DNA of 58,475 bases, taken from positions 1 through 58,475 of the forward strand of contig JBNGIS010020625.1 of assembly GCA_049999725.1 (NCBI GenBank), given 5' to 3'. The DNA comes from Haplomitrium mnioides (taxonomy: Eukaryota > Marchantiophyta > Haplomitriopsida > Calobryales). The translations under genes and the position numbers were made by a program. Positions 1 to 10,500 of the stretch are shown piece by piece. A model generated the notes under the pieces. That model was not told the DNA's origin. It searched no databases and was given only the letters and a program-made list of their open reading frames with translations. The first letter of the stretch is position 1. Each line of letters opens with the position of its first letter.

Positions 1-199
1 CTTAGATAGGCTACCAGGATGATATGGCAGCCCTTCTAGTCTTAATTAGGGCTAGTTAGGCTAGGTTATATGGGGGTTGATCTAGAGTTATGCATGGGCA
101 CTCCTCCCTTTTGTATTATTAAGGCCATTTGCACCATCTCTGAACATATAACACTTCTCCATATTCCCATGTGTGTGATCATCATAGTTTGTTTTGACA
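1..199 (+). repeat. 5' LTR (3' part) of the first Copia element
   Basis: This segment aligns with 3976-4198 along its length and ends in TTTTGACA immediately before the primer-binding site. The beginning lies before the window. Confidence 0.88.
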
Positions 200-217
200 T
201 GGTATTAGAGCAGGTTC
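200..217 (+). other. primer-binding site, tRNA-iMet type
   Basis: TGGTATTAGAGCAGGTTC directly follows the LTR end. It differs by one base in the first twelve from TGGTATCAGAGC, the standard complement of the 3' end of plant initiator tRNA-Met. Confidence 0.88.
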
Positions 218-892
218 AAGAATAAGCCTAGCACTGCGGAGCATGAAAATTGAGGAGAAGAAAGAAAAGAAAAAAAGGAAAATGAACCTTTGTCAAAGAG
301 GTTGTAGATTGCAGAATCGATAGCAAATTGTGTGTTGAATTGACTTGGCAGAAGATTGCTCGGTGTAGAATCAAAGAAGCATAATTGAAGGCAAAGAAAT
401 CTGCTAAAGAAGAAACTGCTGAAGGACTTTTAGGGTTTTTAGAAATTGAAGAGAGTAAGTTGGTTGTGGAAGGAGAAAAAATCAAGCTTAAATTGAAGGG
501 TTGTTTGAGGCATAAATCAAGGAACTAGTTGTTGTTCCTTGATTGAAGAAAAATTGCTTGAGAGAGACGAGTAGATTGTAGGTTGAAGTAGAAGAGTCAA
601 AGCAAAACTCGCAGAGATCTGCCATTTGATTTGAGTTTGTTGCTAAAGAAAATTGCAGCAGCAAATCACAAGTTTTTGTTTGTTGGTGAGGAAGAATAAA
701 AGGAATCAAGGGAAGGCTTCAAGAAGAGTTTGTAAAGTTTTTCTGGAGGTAACGTTAAAGCAAACAACAGGATCTATGTGTTTTTGTTGAAGGAGAATCA
801 TAGAGGGAAAGAAAAATGTCAAAGCAAGCAAAAATCAAGTTTGATGAACAAGAAAAGATATGTCATTACGCAAGATGCAAGGAAACTAACAC

Positions 893-1400
893 TATAGATG
901 GAGTTCTTTAATCTGCAAAAAGAAAAACATAACATAAATGCCTTTTCTCTAAAGATAAAATCACTAGTTGAATAGCTAGCAAATGGTGGAGAGGAAATGA
1001 AGGAGAGTGCCATAGTGGCAATTTTCATGGACCGGTTGGGCAAAGAGTACAAATAATTTAAAATGTCAATGAAGACAAAGAAAGAAACCACATCTTCCTC
1101 ACAACTTATTGCAATGTTAGTTGTAGAGCAGCTTGACATTGAAGGAGGCGCCTTAAGTAGTCAAGAGCAAGCATTCTACTCTAACAAGGGTAGAAGATGA
1201 GGCATGAGTTATGGTAGAGGTAGTTCTACAAAGGTCACCCAAGCGACAATACACAAAACTAGCAACGCCAATCAAGCCAATTTGGTGGTAGAGGTCAGCT
1301 CAAAGGCAAGGGGAGTAACCAAGGACGTGGAAGCCAACAACATCATTGAGAGGGACATTGTTTCTACTATGGCGATGGGGTCCAACAAGAATAGGATCCA
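893..1400 (+). pseudogene. Copia gag remnant with Gly/Arg-rich tail and zinc knuckle remnant
   Basis: Conceptual translation on the plus strand gives a gag-like helical region (for example the stretch with FMDRLGKEYK and QLIAMLVVEQL). A Gly/Arg/Gln-rich linker follows, then GHCFYYGDG near 1365-1390, which looks like the start of a CCHC knuckle. Gag coats the genomic RNA and forms the virus-like particle. Several in-frame stops (near 993, 1060 and 1198) and a frameshift make it non-functional. The N-terminal part (about 815-890) is recognisable only as a Lys-rich stretch. Confidence 0.72.
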
Positions 1401-3940
1401 CTGGAGGGTCCACATACTATGTCACCTTTATTGATGACTACTCACGAAAGATCTGGATTTATTTCATGAAGTAGAAGAGTGAAGTGTTTGACCACTTCAA
1501 ACATTTTGGAGACATGGTGGAAAAGAAGAAAGGATAGCAAATTAAGTGTTTAAGGTCTGATGGAGGAGGAGAATATTCCTCCACAAAAATTTGCAGCTAT
1601 TTCCAAAGAGAAGGGATCAAAAGGTAGCAAACCTGCAAATATACACCCCAACAGAATGGGCTTGCTGAAAGAAAGAACCAACACATAGCAGAGGTGGCAC
1701 GTGCATTGATGAATGAGAAAAATATGCCTCATTACTATTGGGCAGAAGTAGTATCCACTACAGCCTACATTATGAACCGCACTCCTAAAGCAGTAGTATA
1801 TGGAATGACATCAGAAAAAAATTTCACAAGGAGACATCCAGACATCTCATATTTGAAGGTGTTTGGCTGCATTGCAAAAGTACATGTCCCAATTGAGACA
1901 CGTAGCAAGTTAGACCCAAAAGTGGAGAAGTGTGTACTCATTGGATACTCAAATGAGCAAAAAATGTACAAGTGTTTTTTTTTTCTACTACACACATGCT
2001 AAGGGTGAGTAGAGATGTGGTGTTTGATGAGCTAAGTACTTGGTATGGCTAGAAAGCTGTTGATGATATAGTTGATACCAATGGGAAGCAGGTTGTGTCA
2101 AAACCAAGTTAGCAAACTCAAGTATTGAACAGTCTACAAGGTGAAGACACTAGTAGCAACAGCACTAGTACATGGCAAGGAAGGTTGTGCGGAAATTTGA
2201 AGTAGTATACTCCAACTAATTCACAACCTAAAAGTAGTGCAGATGACAATTGCAATGTCTCTAAGAGAAGGAGGCAATGTTGAATCTGGAAGTATGAATG
2301 AAGAGTTGAGACTACTATCAGCTTCAACATCAAGTCAGAAACAAGTGGAACATCATGTGCAAAGCACACCTTTGCGTAGAAGTGACAGGGTGAAATACCC
2401 TATTGACAAATTGATACACAAGGGAGGGTTTGCATCCCATCATGCATATATGGTGTAGGTTATCATAGAGAAGGAACCTATCATGTTTGAGGATGTTATA
2501 AGTGACAAGAGATGGAGATATGCTATGATAGAAGAAATAGAGCCTCTTCACAAAAATCAGACTTGGGAGCTGGTCCTCTTACTTGAAGGAAAGAAAGCGA
2601 TTTGATGCAAATGGGTCTACAAGTTGAAAAAGGAGTGAAGATGGAAGGATAAGCAGGTTCAAGGCAAGGTTAGTGGCCAAAGGATATGCTCAAACTCATG
2701 GGATAGAATATCAATAGACTTTTAGCCCTATGACAAGAATGACAATTGTTTGGACAATCATTGCATTGGTTGCAGCAAAAAAAGTGGTCTTTACAACAAA
2801 TGGATGTGAAAATTGCATTTTTGCATGGGGAGCTTGAAGAGGAAGTGTACATGGTGCAGCCACTTAGATTTGTTGATTTGGAGCATTCAGATAAGGTATG
2901 TAGGCTGAAGAAGACCCTGTATGGGTTGAAACAAGCACCTTGATCGAGGTCCAATAAGATAAGCAAATATCTTGTTTCATTGGGTTTCAAAGTGTCAAAT
3001 GCAAATTATTCTCTGTATGTAAGGAAAACATAGAAAGGTAATATGCTCATTCTCATTTATGTAAATGATCTCATTATGGCACAAGGGAGTGAGCAAGATA
3101 TTGCTAAAGTTAAACAATTGTTGCAACAGAAGTTTGATATGAAGGATCTTGGTGAGCTGAGACATTTTCATGGCATTGAGGTGATAAAAATAGAGCAGGG
3201 TATCTAGATGATACAGAGGCAATATGCCTTGGATATGCTGGCTAAATATGGCATGATAGGTTGCAAACCAAATACAACCCCCTTAGATCAAAATACCAAG
3301 TTGATCAGTCATGAAGGGGAGTTGATTGAAGATCTAACTTGGTTCAGGCACATGGTAGGCAACCTAATCTATATCACCATCACTAGACTATATCTAAGCT
3401 ATGATGTAGGTATGGTAAGTCAGTTTATGCAGGCTCCAAGGAAGCCATATTTGAATGCAGTGCGTGGAATTCTTTAGTATGTAAAATCTACACTTCAATA
3501 TGGGTTGTTTTATGACAACGACAACAAATTTCAGCTTGCTGGTTTTACAGATGCACATTGGGCAAGAAGTACAAGTGATAGGAAGTCCACAAGTGGTTTT
3601 TTTTTTTTTTTTTTGGTAGTGCTGGAATCCTCGAGCAGCAAGAAGCAACCTATACTTGCACTATCAAGAATGGAGGTTGAGTACAAGGGAGCAGTCATGG
3701 CTACTTGTGAGATAATGTGGCTGTCAAAGCTTTTCCATGACTTGGATGTCAAAGTAGAGGAACCAATGAAGGTTCATTGTGACAACATCAACAGTATTCA
3801 ATTGGCTAACAATCCAGTGTTTCATGAGAGAGAAGGTGTTGACCAAATTGATTGACTTGATGTATATCACCACTAAAGAGCAACAAACTGATATTTTCAT
3901 GAAGGCATTTGGAGCAAAGAAGGTGCAGAAATTCATGAAA
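1390..3940 (+). pseudogene. Copia pol remnant: integrase, reverse transcriptase, RNase H
   Basis: Integrase (about 1400-1990) shows YVTFIDDYSRK, then RSDGGGEY with the second catalytic Asp, then NGLAERKNQ with the Glu. The part containing the first Asp is deleted. Reverse transcriptase (about 2480-3210) shows [22 protein letters not shown] and TLYGLKQAP. The catalytic YVDD is YVND at 3058-3069, so the first Asp is lost. RNase H (about 3505-3940) shows FTDAHWARS and the ILALSRMEVEY region, interrupted by an 18-base T run at 3597-3614 where a short Phe codon run is expected. Stops and frame changes occur throughout. Confidence 0.9.
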
Positions 3941-3966
3941 CAACTTGGTGTATATGCGTTGGCCTC

Positions 3967-3975
3967 GAGGGGGAG
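3967..3975 (+). other. polypurine tract of the first Copia element
   Basis: GAGGGGGAG lies directly before the 3' LTR, which starts TATTGAAATAACAAG. The usual Copia start TGTTG appears as TATTG, a single G-to-A change. Confidence 0.75.
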
Positions 3976-4190
3976 TATTGAAATAACAAGCTCAGATAGG
4001 TTGTCATGCTGATCTGGCAGCCCTCCTAATCTTAGTTAGAGTTAGTTAGGATATGTTACGTGGGGGCTGATCTAGAGTTGTACATATGCACTCCTCCCCT
4101 TTGTATTATTGAGGTCATTCGTGCCATTTGTGAATATACATCGTTTCTCCATATTCCTCTGTGTGTGATCATATTGAATTGTACGTAGTG

Positions 4191-4198
<8 letters not shown>
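3976..4198 (+). repeat. 3' LTR of the first Copia element
   Basis: The 223-bp segment lies between the polypurine tract and a TC microsatellite and matches the 5' LTR piece at the window start. It ends TTTTGGCA, matching TTTTGACA in the other copy. Confidence 0.85.

Positions 4199-4255
<57 letters not shown>
4199..4255. repeat. (TC)n microsatellite
   Basis: About 28 uninterrupted TC dinucleotides directly abut the Copia LTR end. The microsatellite also marks where the neighbouring minus-strand Ty3 LTR is cut, so the original junction is hidden by it. Confidence 0.97.
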
Positions 4256-4258
<3 letters not shown>

Positions 4259-4629
4259 CAACCCTTTGCTTTAATTCTAATTTTGCTTCTGTCGCGTATC
4301 TTTATCTTGGAACCTTTTATTACTCTTTAATTCTATGCTTGCCATGTATCTTTATCTTGGAACCTTTTATTACTGTTTAATTCTTTGTCTACCATATATC
4401 TTTATCTTGGAACCTCTTATTACTCTTTAATTCTTTGCTTGCCAAGTATCTTTATCTTGGAATCTTCTTTTACTCTTTAATTCTCTATTTGCCACATGAT
4501 CTTATCCTCTTCTAAAGCTGTCCTTCTAGAACCTCTTGTTCAATTTAATTCCTTGACTTTCTCTCCTTTTTCCACGTGTTATATTTCTCTATATTTAGTT
4601 ATTACTTACTAAATATAATACCTTTTACA
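4256..4629 (-). repeat. 3' LTR (truncated) of the minus-strand Ty3 element
   Basis: The segment aligns with the right part of 7476-7987: both carry decayed copies of the motif TATCTTTATCTTGGAACC, then TCTCTCC, then an ATTACTTAC-like stretch, and end TTACA. The left part, expected to start TGTAGTACTTC, is missing at the TC microsatellite. Confidence 0.65.
4271..4520. repeat. 50-bp tandem repeat inside the Ty3 LTR, about 5 units
   Basis: TATCTTTATCTTGGAA recurs at 4297, 4347, 4397 and 4447, an exact 50-bp period, with a decayed fifth unit at 4497. The partner LTR keeps only weak traces at about 7660-7860. Confidence 0.85.
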
Positions 4630-4689
4630 CACTCATATGATAAACCAAGCAGTCAACTTTTTTCTTTCTAATTTCACATTTTGACATAA

Positions 4690-5900
4690 CACTTGTGGTC
4701 CTAAAGTATCTTCATTACTTGACAAAGGTGTTGTTGGTGTTTTTGAAGGTTTTTGTTGTAAATTACAATATCATCCAAAAAGAAAATAACAAACTTATTT
4801 AAGTAAGAGTGGAAAATGTCATTTATGAGACTCATAAATGTTGCAAAATTATTTGTTGATCAAAAAGACATAACAATGTACTCAAAATGCCTACATCAAC
4901 TCTGAAATATTATGTTTTTTGTACGTCATCTTTGGAAATTTGCATTTGATTATATTTTCTTCTCAAATCCAGCTTTGTAAAATAGTTCTCTCCTTGAAGT
5001 TGGTCAAAAAAGTCATCAATTGTAATAATTGATATTTTTTTGTTGTTTTTTTATTGAGTGCTCGATAATCAATGCACATTCGTATACTTCTATCTTTCTT
5101 TTTCACAAAAAAATAACTGATATATCCTAAGGAGATATGTTTAGTTGAATAGATCTTTTCTCCAACAATTCGGTGACTTGACTTTAATTTCCAATTTATG
5201 AGAAGGAAATGAGTATGGTGCTCTATATGGTGGAGCACTCCATTGGAAAACTTCAATTTTGGAATCAATATATTGTTTAGATAGCAACCCATGAGGTAAA
5301 TCATACACAAAAATGTCATAGAACTATTTTAAAACACCTTTGAGTTCTTGTAGAACTTGCTTCTAGTCCTTTTGGTTGGCCTTGAACCTGTGTATGAGTC
5401 TTAAAAACCCCACATATTGCCTCCTAATTGCACTTGCTCTGATCACATGTAGAGGTAGGTGTCTTGAATAGAATGGAATCTAATATCTACAAATCTTACA
5501 CTAAGATGTAATTGGTATTTTCTTCCTCCAATCTACTTTTAGATTATGCCTTCTCAACCACTTCATTCTTAGAATAGCATACTATCTTGCCAATGTGGCT
5601 ATCTTTCACTCCAATTTCTCATTATATATGTCAATATATAGAGCTACACTTTGGAACAATCATTTGATTGGTTTGCAATGGCCATTTGCCATTTCTATCA
5701 CCTTGTGTTCCTTTTTTTCAAGCAACAATTCCAACTTCATTATTATGACTTGTGATAAGTAATTTTCTTTTGCTGCAAATTCTACCAAAATTCATGTTGC
5801 TCATCCTTCCATCCATTCTTCAACCATAATTAATCCTCTACTTTTTTTTTTGTTTTTCCATACGATAGACTTGATTTTTTTTCAAATACTTCCCTTGCCT
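4690..5900 (-). pseudogene. Ty3/Gypsy pol remnant: protease region and reverse transcriptase
   Basis: On the minus strand, 5319-4963 shows FFVKKKD followed by RMCIDYRALNK, the fingers region of Ty3 reverse transcriptase. About 4850-4690 shows FATFM then FFLDDIVIYNK, which contains the catalytic (F)LDD. Upstream, near 5580-5500, RMKWLRRHN and VDWRKK match the segment after the Ty3 protease (usual form GMDWL..HN...DW). The enzyme copies genomic RNA into DNA. Stops and frameshifts make it non-functional, and the reading ends at the LTR without RNase H or integrase. Confidence 0.82.
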
Positions 5901-6239
5901 TTCTTCTTTTTGCCAACAAAACCATGAGGTATTTTACTAGTTCTCATCATTTCCCTCATGTTCTTCATCAACTTCGTTGTTAGCATTGTAAAGAGACCAC
6001 TGAAATAATTGTCATCAGTCTCTTCTTAATGCTCTACCATTTGGTGCAATATGCCATATTCGCTGAAAGTTATAACATGTTTGAGTTTCTTGATGATTCT
6101 TTATCCTTGTGTTTTGAAAATTTGGTAGTCCTCCTTGTTGGTGATTTGGGTGATTTCAATATCCTCCTCTTCTTCTTTTCTCAACTTTATGATCATGGGC
6201 TCATAATTTTCTCTAGATTGCACAATTCCAAGTGTTAAT
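5901..6239 (-). other. degenerate gag-protease linker, no gene
   Basis: This lies between the recognisable gag and protease parts of the minus-strand Ty3 element. Translation is Lys/Ser/Glu-rich and broken, and no motif can be assigned. The plus-strand reading frame at 6029-6238 is an antisense shadow. Confidence 0.5.
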
Positions 6240-6660
6240 TCAATCCGTTGAGCAAATGAAATAGAATTCATATCTTCAATTTGAAATTTGAACTTGTAGA
6301 CTTAAAAAATCCTCATTGTATTTAGCAACACTGCCTTGTTGCTCCAACTCTCAAACCTTTGTTCTTGTTGTTAAAATTGAATCAACTGCTTTGAAACTTT
6401 GCAACATACCTTCTTTTAATTGCTCCACAAAAGTTGTTCTCCTTGTGTATTTATTTTTCGCTCCCATTCTTGTAGCCAAATAGAAGTGTACTTTGCTAGA
6501 AATGATCTTACAAACAATATTTTCTCCATATTTGAAGCATTTGGATAATATGACATGTGAGCTTCCATTCTATAAACCCATCTTTCTATAATGCCAACTA
6601 TGTAACTTCCATCATAAGGTTCCTCTTTACATTACTTACTTATTTTTTGAAGCAATGTCT
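6240..6660 (-). pseudogene. Ty3/Gypsy gag remnant (Retrotrans_gag pattern)
   Basis: The minus-strand translation contains MEAHMSYYPNASNMEKIL, VRSFLAKYTSIWLQ and WERKINTQGE. This is the usual plant Ty3 gag order (W..ME.yF ... e.ekv ... l.g.A..Ww). Frameshifts follow. No intact knuckle is visible downstream. Confidence 0.72.
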
Positions 6661-7459
6661 CTAGTTCCCTTTTCAATTCTCTTGTTGTTATCTCATTTTC
6701 ACCATCTTTGACATTAAAGTGTTGGTTTGTTGTTGGTTATCTATAAGAGTTTCTTAAAGTTCTTATAATTTTGCCATCATCCAAACCCCTTCTTCTAGAT
6801 TGCTTGAGTTTTCCTCTATAATTTGTCATCACAACTTCACCACCAACAGTTTATATAAGAAAATGTAAACATTTTAAATATGAAGAATATATGACATAAA
6901 AGGTCTAGTTGATGCTAACACCAAATCACATAACCTCTCTTCAAACTTATGAACAAGAAAATCTTGTTCCATTTGCTTAAAAGCTATTCGAATACAAATA
7001 TAACACTTGGAGTTGAACTCTTCTATAAGAGTTTGAATGTTCAAATTCATTTGATACCTACTACAAAATATAAATTAAAAACTCTCACACTACATTATAA
7101 TTTACCAAATATAAGATAGCAAAATCTCTAGATTCCATTACAACAACCATAAATCATCACCAAAGTTATACACCAAAACTTGATGAAAGAAATGTTTTTT
7201 ATTATTAAACACTCAAATGTTTAAAGGGCTTAATAAAAGAATTCTAGGAGGTAAAAATGCTCCTTTATCCATTGAAAAAACATAGCATCAAGTTGATTTT
7301 CTTATTTTCATTTATAAAAGATCAATATCCACTATCTTTTACTCATAAAAACTTGAAGGTTAAACCCTCTTGGAGTTAATGCAAAGTGGGAAGTTCTACT
7401 ACTCTAAAAGAACTTTAGAACTTTTCTAAAAATGATAGTCCACTCTATTCAAAGAAGAC
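6661..7459 (-). other. 5' untranslated and N-terminal gag remnant of the Ty3 element, no intact gene
   Basis: AT-rich sequence between the PBS and the recognisable gag. The start of gag presumably lies here, but no reliable reading frame survives. Confidence 0.5.
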
Positions 7460-7475
7460 CAAGCTATGATACCAT
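7460..7475 (-). other. primer-binding site, tRNA-iMet type, minus strand
   Basis: On the minus strand TGGTATCATAGCTTGG follows the LTR end (…GTACTACA) after one base. It differs by one base from the start of the canonical TGGTATCAGAGC. Confidence 0.8.
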
Positions 7476-7987
7476 TGTAGTACTTCAAACATACATTACA
7501 TACATAAGTTAGCACAAGTACAAGAAGTAGCAAACAAATAAAGACTTCAAACCCACAAGGTAAGAGATGTCCAACAAGGCCCTCTCTCTCAATAAAAAGA
7601 AAGTCACTTATACACGTGAAAGAGCCTTATTGGTTTTTTCTATAGCAATCTTTGATTAGACCACTTTGTTCTTTTATTCCCATTTTCCACATGTTCCTAT
7701 CTTAGAACCTTCTATTTTACTTTAAGTCCTCTTCTTGCATGTGTTTTTATCTACATCATTTTAATTCTCTATGTGCTACGTGCCACTCTCCTCTTTTAAA
7801 GTAGACCTCTATACTTTTCTATTTCACTTTAATTTGTTTAACTTTTCTCTCCTTGTATCACATGTCATTCTCTCTATAGTAGCAATGGATTTAATTGCTC
7901 TAACTTTGTAATGATTTTCTAGACATAGTATACTCTACATCTTTCTTCACTATTAGTCATCACTTACAAAAGTTGCTACTTATTACA
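7476..7987 (-). repeat. 5' LTR of the minus-strand Ty3 element
   Basis: The segment lies between the PBS and the chromovirus boundary. In plus-strand view it starts TGTAGTACTTC and ends TATTACA, so it has TG..CA termini in either reading. It shares decayed repeat blocks with 4256-4629. Length is about 512 bp. Confidence 0.68.
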
Positions 7988-7994
7988 CTCTTTG

Positions 7995-8065
7995 AGCTCA
8001 CCACCAAAGGAGCTCTAGCCTCTTTTACATTGGTATCAGGGCTAGAGCTCCTTTGGTGGTGAGCT
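7995..8065. repeat. perfect 25-bp inverted repeat around the chromovirus PBS
   Basis: The left arm 7995-8019 and right arm 8041-8065 (the latter starting GCTAGAGCTCCTTTGGTGG) are exact reverse complements over 25 bp. The 21-nt loop holds the LTR end CTCTTTTACA and the first half of the PBS. The corresponding end of the 3' LTR (14291-14308, TCTTTGAGTTCTTTTATA) lacks the left-arm sequence, so the arm is an extra segment in this LTR copy. Confidence 0.95.
8031..8042 (+). other. primer-binding site of the chromovirus, tRNA-iMet type
   Basis: TGGTATCAGGGC follows the LTR stub ending TTTTACA after one T. It differs by one base from TGGTATCAGAGC. Confidence 0.82.
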
Positions 8066-8082
8066 TTATAAAGAATCAAGAA

Positions 8083-8813
8083 ACAAGTGGAGTGATGATT
8101 CAAGCAATGCAACAACAAATCAAACATCTTTCTTTCCTTTTGGAAGTTCAAATCCAAAAAGGAGAAACAACATCTTTTAAAAAAAAAACATGTTTGATTT
8201 CCAAAACTAAAAGCACATGATGGGATTACAATTCCCACTGCAATTGAGAGTTTCTTGCTTGATTGCGAGAAATACTTCAAATCTACAAATATAAGAGAAT
8301 ATAGTCGGCAAATGTTATTTGCAACTGGTCATTAGAAAAAGCTGCAAAGATTTTGTAGAGATATCAAATAAAGTAAGCACAACACGGATTTGTTGCTCAC
8401 ATTGATTCTTGATGTGAGTTTGAGACTGCGGTGATTTTAAGATTTAGAGTTCTAAATGCTCTAAGATAGCAAAAGAATGTCTAGTAAAATTGAAGCAAAT
8501 TAATACAATAAAGAGCTACATTGCTCTATCTCAACGTAACATCATGTAAATTCTGGATATAGGAGAATGAGAAGTATAAGATTCTTTGTTTAGAGATTAA
8601 AGCCTTGCACAAGAATGGAAGTGAAAATGAGAGAGCTTGCTCAAATAGAAGAAGCAATACGCATCTGAGATTGGAATAACTCATTACTTTCTACTACATA
8701 AGTTGGGTCATGTATTCAACTAATTGTATCAACCATTTGTATGCCAACAAATAAGGTTGTACTTATAAAGATTGATTTGACTCAATGACTGCACTAACTT
8801 ATGTGAAGCGTGA
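8083..8813 (+). pseudogene. chromovirus gag remnant, very degraded
   Basis: Translation after the PBS gives broken Gln/Lys-rich helical stretches that look like the start of gag, then FLLDCEKYF-like and polar stretches with many stops. The zinc knuckle before the protease cannot be read with confidence. The assignment rests mainly on position between PBS and protease. Confidence 0.5.
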
Positions 8814-9300
8814 GTGCTATATCAGAATGGAAGATGTAAAACCAATCGAATGACTTACGAGAGCTTGATTAGTTTGAATAAAAATAAAAGCTTAGCAAGA
8901 ACTCAAAATACTTTGTTCTATCTTGTTGGTATGATTGATAAGAAATCTTGTAGAATGTTAGTGGATTATAAAAGATTTGAAATTTTCATGTCATTATGTT
9001 TTGCTAGAGGAATCAAAGCAAAAGTTATGCATATCAAAAGCAATTTTGTAACTATAGCTGATGGTCAAAAACATGAGGTATTCCAAACTCAAAAGCCATT
9101 TCCTCTAAGAATTGGAAAATAGTATGTGGAGTGTATGAAAGTTGTAAATGCACCAATATAATATGACACCAATCTATTCTTGTCTTGGCTTAAAGTTAGA
9201 TGTGGTCAAGTTGATTGGCAAAACAACAAATTCAAGCTACTTTATAAGGTAATCGATTTCTTGTGTGACATCTAGTAATATTGGTGAAAATAGATATATT
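8814..9300 (+). pseudogene. chromovirus aspartic protease remnant
   Basis: The 102-residue reading frame contains CRMLVDYKRFEIFMSL, which occupies the place of the Ty3 protease active site (usually mlvDSGAt.nFis). The catalytic Asp is present but the Ser-Gly-Ala after it is lost. VMHIKSNFVTIADGQK and a following LSWL..RCGQVDW match the rest of the protease and the short linker. The domain would cleave the polyprotein. Active-site loss and frame breaks make it inactive. Confidence 0.75.
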
Positions 9301-9589
9301 AGTTAAGCATATTTGTGGAAAAAAAAGTTGCATGTCTTTGTGCTTTGGATTAAACCCATTATGAGCTTGAGTAAAGATGGAGGGAAATTTATGTCTACCT
9401 CAATGATTGATGATATTTTGAAGGAGTTTGCAAATGTGTTTCTGAATGATTTGCCAAAGAGCTTCCTAGATAATTGAGGAATGTCTTTTTGATTGAGTTG
9501 ATGACATGAAAAACTTCTTTTAGTATGTCTATATACTACTTAGATAAAGGAATAGATCCGTAAAACCTTGACATATCTTTTTGAAAATA

Positions 9590-9910
9590 ATTTCATTCAA
9601 CATAATACTTTGTCTTGGAAAGCGTTAGTGTTTTTTGTACCCAAAAAAATGGTAGTTTTTGTCTTTGTACAAATAATCGTAGTTTGAACAAGCAAACAAT
9701 GAAGAATACTTATTATTTGCCACATATTCATGATTTGTTGGATCAATTGAGTGGTGTGCAATTCTTTCTAAGGTGGAACTTTGAAGTGGTTATTATAAAA
9801 TTTCTATCAAGCCAAATGATCTCTCAAATACAACCTTTTGTATAAAGTATGGACATTTTTAGTGGAAAGTTATTGAATAAGTCAATTTTCATGTTCTTGA
9901 ATGATATTCT
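9590..9910 (+). pseudogene. chromovirus reverse transcriptase, N-terminal part
   Basis: QKNGSFCLCTNNRSLNKQT corresponds to the kkdGs.R.cvDyR.LN..T motif of Ty3 reverse transcriptase, with the Asp changed to Asn. HIHDLLDQLSG and, after a frameshift, IFMFLNDILI with LND in place of LDD follow. The reading stops at the nested element and resumes at 11361. Confidence 0.8.
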
Positions 9911-10110
9911 TATTATACTCAAATCATCACACCCTTCAAGCATATATTTATATGTATGTTTATATCTTACACTTCCTCTCTCAATATCTCTCTATATCTC
10001 TATCTCTCTCATGTATGTATATATGAGGAGAGGTAAGTCTTAACTAACTCCTAACCATGGTATGGATAGTCTAACTATAGTTAGGTTTAGGGTTAGGATA
10101 GTTTACAACA
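9911..10110 (-). repeat. 3' LTR of the gag-only Copia derivative
   Basis: About 200 bp. On the minus strand it starts TGTTGTAAACTATCC and ends GAGTATAATA. It shares everything outside the gap with 11226-11355, with about one difference near 10087. Confidence 0.9.
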
Positions 10111-10500
10111 CCCGCATACAGCGAGTTGGGAGACTATTCTGAATAGTTCCCCATTGTATTCTGCTACTGTCTTGTAATCTTGAACCCGCAGGTTGATCCA
10201 GTCATGGCGGGCAGCAGGTAGAGATATCATTCGCATATGGTCAAAACGAAGTTGGAGTTCATCCCATAATCTGCATGGGTTATATTCAGTCAGGTATTGT
10301 AGTTTCAGGGGTTCTGCAAGGTGATGGCGAATTAGAATCAATGCTCTAGCCTTCTCTTGCAGTGTGGGTCCTTCATCAATTATTATCGTATCTTGCAGGT
10401 CTTTTGCTGTTAAATGTGCCTCCATATCAAGGCACCAAGACATATAATTATGCCCATCTATAGCCAAGGCCTGAAAGTTCAACTTCTCTATTGTATTCAT
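10093..10500 (-). CDS. Copia gag N-terminal fragment, open reading frame of 135 residues
   Basis: This is a Ty1/Copia gag N-terminal domain of the large plant UBN2-like group; gag would form particles around the RNA. It starts MNTIEKLNFQALAIDG and includes WCLDMEAHL, ALILIRHHL and RFDHMRMISLPAARHDW. The same blocks occur in the gag of the 20100-28558 element (for example RHHLFNSLK and RFDHTKTIHLPKAMHDW), so the two are related families. The frame has no internal stop, unlike almost all other coding remnants in the window. It loses its C-terminal half and knuckle: the last few residues and the stop codon come from the LTR. The start Met lies just after the leader. Expression is unknown. Confidence 0.8.
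   Translation of the reverse strand: MNTIEKLNFQALAIDGHNYMSWCLDMEAHLTAKDLQDTIIIDEGPTLQEKARALILIRHHLAEPLKLQYLTEYNPCRLWDELQLRFDHMRMISLPAARHDWINLRVQDYKTVAEYNGELFRIVSQLAVCGCCKLS

Larger units (their letters stand above)
1..4198 (+). mobile_element. Ty1/Copia retrotransposon, degenerate, left end outside window
   Basis: The order LTR end, PBS, gag, zinc knuckle, integrase, reverse transcriptase, RNase H, polypurine tract, LTR is the Copia order, read on the plus strand. The two LTR pieces (1-199 and 3976-4198) are clearly related but well diverged, so the insertion is old. Many stops and frameshifts break the polyprotein. The protease, the pre-integrase zinc region and the first integrase Asp are missing: the gag zinc knuckle runs within about 15 residues into mid-integrase near 1390, which points to an internal deletion. 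The left end and any target duplication lie outside the window. Confidence 0.93.
4256..7987 (-). mobile_element. Ty3/Gypsy retrotransposon on minus strand, internally deleted
   Basis: Read on the minus strand, an LTR (7987-7476) is followed by a tRNA-Met type PBS, a gag with the Retrotrans_gag pattern, a protease/linker region and reverse transcriptase, then directly by the second LTR (4629-4256, truncated). RNase H, integrase and any chromodomain are absent, so a large 3' deletion has occurred. All reading frames are broken. The element sits against, and probably inside, the 5' LTR of the plus-strand chromovirus to its right. Confidence 0.82.

Noticed and set aside
200-8042. tRNA genes at TGGTATCAGAGC-like sites
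   Set aside because: Only the short acceptor-end complement is present beside LTRs, with no cloverleaf. These are primer-binding sites.
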